DNA of 64,000 bases from Alphaproteobacteria bacterium (GTDB taxonomy: Bacteria > Pseudomonadota > Alphaproteobacteria > Rhizobiales > Hyphomicrobiaceae), in assembly GCA_019137195.1 (NCBI GenBank), contig JAGVSR010000148.1, positions 1 to 64,000 on the forward strand, written 5' to 3'. Within the stretch, counting starts at the first letter, position 1. Each line of letters opens with the position of its first letter. The position numbers were made by a program, and so were the translations under genes. Below the pieces are notes generated by a model. It was not told the origin of the DNA, searched no databases, and was given only the letters and a program-made list of their open reading frames with translations. Shown one piece after another: positions 62,813-64,000 of this stretch.

Positions 62813-63213
62813 GGGAGTCTCGCGAGCTTGATGGTCGTGAGCTCAAGCGAGCGCATTGTGCCGCGTCGGTCGCCTGGCCAGCTCACGCGGACGACGACCC
62901 ACCAGGCAGCAGGCTCGAAGGAGAGCGGGGTATCTATCGTTTCGCTCTCGTAAGGCTTGATCTCCGTGGTCCAGGAGAGGCCGTTCGTCTCGCCGCTAGA
63001 AATGCCTTCGGCGAGAGGCTCCGCGATGCCGGCGAGTGCGAGCCGATTGCGGGCGACCCCGAGCGCCTGGGTCTCTGTCTGTGCGGCCCGCACACCCCGC
63101 CAACCAAGACCGTAGATCCTGTAGAACGCGGCGAGGCTCGTGACCGCGATGGCGAGTGCCACGATGGCCTCGACAAGCGTAAACCCGGCCTCGCCTCGGC
63201 GCATTGGTCTCAT
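62809..63213 (-). CDS. gspI: Type II secretion minor pseudopilin GspI
   Basis: Minor pseudopilin, 134 aa from the ATG at 63213 (MRPMRRGEAG). The prepilin cleavage site precedes FTLVEAIVALAIAVTSLAAF, with the invariant mature Glu5. The globular part (WRGVRAAQTETQALGVARNR) is short, as usual for GspI. Both ends overlap neighbours by 4 bp (GspH upstream, GspJ downstream), indicating strict co-translation. A longer start at 63432 would run inside gspH and is rejected. Confidence 0.9.
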   Translation of the reverse strand: MRPMRRGEAGFTLVEAIVALAIAVTSLAAFYRIYGLGWRGVRAAQTETQALGVARNRLALAGIAEPLAEGISSGETNGLSWTTEIKPYESETIDTPLSFEPAAWWVVVRVSWPGDRRGTMRSLELTTIKLARLP

Positions 63214-63680
63214 CGTGCCCACGCCAGTGTTGCCGTGCCTGTCAACCAGTCGATCGCGATCGAGGCCGAGGCGCTTCGGGACTCGAGTCCGATCCAGCCG
63301 CCGGAGGCAGTCCCGTCGGGGCGGAAGCGAATGGCGGCCTTGGGTGTCGTGACAAGGTTGCCGGCACTGTGACCCGCCGCGATGGCGATGCCGGCGGGAA
63401 TGCGGCGCACCTTCACGGCGCCATCGGCCCAATAGCGCCGTCCTTCGAGATCGATGGTAAGCACCACCTCGCGGCTTCCGGCGATCGCCTCGCTGCGGGC
63501 CGTCTGAAGAGCGGCGAGGATCGAGAGCGCGGCGGAACGAACCGTGTAGCGGTCGGGCCCGGCGCCGATGCGCGGGAGGACAAGCGCGGCTGCACCGATC
63601 GTGATGGCGAGCGCGAGCAGCAGCTCGAGCACCGTGAAGCCGGCATCGGATGCGGGGACCGTTCGCTTGCGATCCATCAT
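63210..63680 (-). CDS. gspH: Type II secretion minor pseudopilin GspH
   Basis: Minor pseudopilin GspH/FimT-like, 156 aa from 63680 (MMDRKRTVPASDAG). The mature N-terminus FTVLELLLALAITIGAAAL has the Glu5 residue; the GspH domain includes AALQTARSEAIAGSREVVL, a typical GspH element. It overlaps gspF upstream and gspI downstream by 4 bp. The main pseudopilin gspG usually lies between gspF and gspH; here it does not, so it must be elsewhere in the gene set. Confidence 0.9.
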   Translation of the reverse strand: MMDRKRTVPASDAGFTVLELLLALAITIGAAALVLPRIGAGPDRYTVRSAALSILAALQTARSEAIAGSREVVLTIDLEGRRYWADGAVKVRRIPAGIAIAAGHSAGNLVTTPKAAIRFRPDGTASGGWIGLESRSASASIAIDWLTGTATLAWAR

Positions 63681-64000
63681 TTCAACACCAGCTCGTCGAC
63701 CGACAGGATGGCGCCCATGACCGATAGCACCAGCCCGCCAACCACGAGCCCTATCAAGAGCGTAAGGACGGGGGTGATCAGAGTCGTGATGCGCTTCAGC
63801 TGGCGTGCCTGGGAGGCCTCGTAGATCTCGGCGGCGCGCAGGTGCATGACGTCGAGGTGGCCCGTCTCCTCGCCGATCACGGCCAAACGCAGGAACAGGT
63901 CGGGGTAGAGCCCCGACCGCATCAGCGGTTGCGACAGGGATGCGCCCTGCCTCATCTCGTCGGCGGCCGCCGCCAGGGATGCTCTGTAGGCCCGGTTGCG
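63677..64000 (-). CDS. gspF: Type II secretion inner-membrane platform protein GspF, C-terminal part
   Basis: Only the last 107 residues are in the window; the gene continues beyond the right edge. They show the second GspF domain: GASLSQPLMRSGLYPDLFLR, then LAVIGEETGHLDVMHLRAAE, and two hydrophobic segments (ITPVLTLLIGLVVGGLVL and SVMGAILS) before the stop. GspF forms the cytoplasmic-membrane platform that couples the GspE ATPase to pseudopilus assembly. The stop overlaps the gspH start as ATGA. Confidence 0.88.
   Translation of the reverse strand, partial: RNRAYRASLAAAADEMRQGASLSQPLMRSGLYPDLFLRLAVIGEETGHLDVMHLRAAEIYEASQARQLKRITTLITPVLTLLIGLVVGGLVLSVMGAILSVDELVLK

Overview
The window reads as a chromosomal, GC-rich alphaproteobacterial segment. 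The order Hyphomicrobiales (Hyphomicrobiaceae-like) is my best guess. The evidence is an Omp2-type porin N-terminus at the left edge, the mnmE-mnmG-rsmG-parA-parB and hemE/ppsR-maf-aroE-coaE-dnaQ-secB blocks typical of the origin region of alphaproteobacteria, a Tim44-like protein, mesaconyl-CoA hydratase of the ethylmalonyl-CoA pathway, and GANTC (CcrM-type) sites at the presumed origin. I see no phage, insertion sequence, CRISPR array, tRNA or rRNA.

Layout. 1-8.5 kb: partial porin, ammonium transporter with a sigma54-like promoter, an unknown conserved protein, an adenosine-kinase-like PfkB protein, and leuS-lptE-holA. 8.5-13.9 kb: an accessory stretch with a frame-broken phasin-like remnant, an orphan NarL/FixJ response regulator, two very small genes, a hipBA toxin-antitoxin pair with a perfect 10-bp inverted repeat upstream, a YggS-family protein, and an AT-hook protein of unknown function. 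13.9-28.1 kb: mostly leftward core genes coaA, hisE, parB, parA, rsmG, mnmG, mnmE, rho, hemJ and hemE, with a rightward DUF255 protein and a sterol-desaturase-family protein between them. Four parS sites lie at 17.8 and 20.0-20.3 kb. 28.15-28.56 kb: candidate oriC between hemE and ppsR, with DnaA-box-like 9-mers and four GANTC sites. 28.6-32.3 kb: rightward ppsR-maf-aroE-coaE-dnaQ. 32.4-36.5 kb: secB, fxsA, a Tim44-like gene, mltA and an Smr-domain gene. 36.5-45.5 kb: a membrane protein of unknown function, an acyltransferase-3/SGNH protein, a methyltransferase, sdhCDA without sdhB, a DUF6636-like protein, a SodC-like protein lacking most metal ligands, and mesaconyl-CoA hydratase. 45.8-52.8 kb: a DUF3108 protein, a SUV3-like helicase, an S4-domain protein, ferredoxin fdxA and a CarD regulator with a very long basic N-terminus. 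53.3-59.3 kb: a divergent SNase/OB-fold protein and an exported redox cluster (thioredoxin-like, Tat TRAP-type binding protein, GMC oxidoreductase, cupin, cytochrome c). 59.3-64 kb: a P-type cation ATPase and type II secretion genes gspF(partial)-H-I-J.

The most notable results are these. (1) A collapsed rsmG-parA junction: the ParA Walker A region is intact but has no start codon, and its frame is entered from the 3' end of rsmG. (2) The parS/oriC architecture with CcrM-site clustering. (3) A Cu/Zn-SOD-fold protein that has lost four of seven metal ligands. (4) A frame-broken phasin-like gene with TTGC-N3-GCAA operator-like sequence; related TGTGC-N3-GCACA palindromes sit upstream of rsmG. 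(5) The uncharacterised GMC-centred redox cluster. Start codons were chosen by homology and ribosome-binding sites visible by eye. No database search could be run, so family names rest on recognised motifs.
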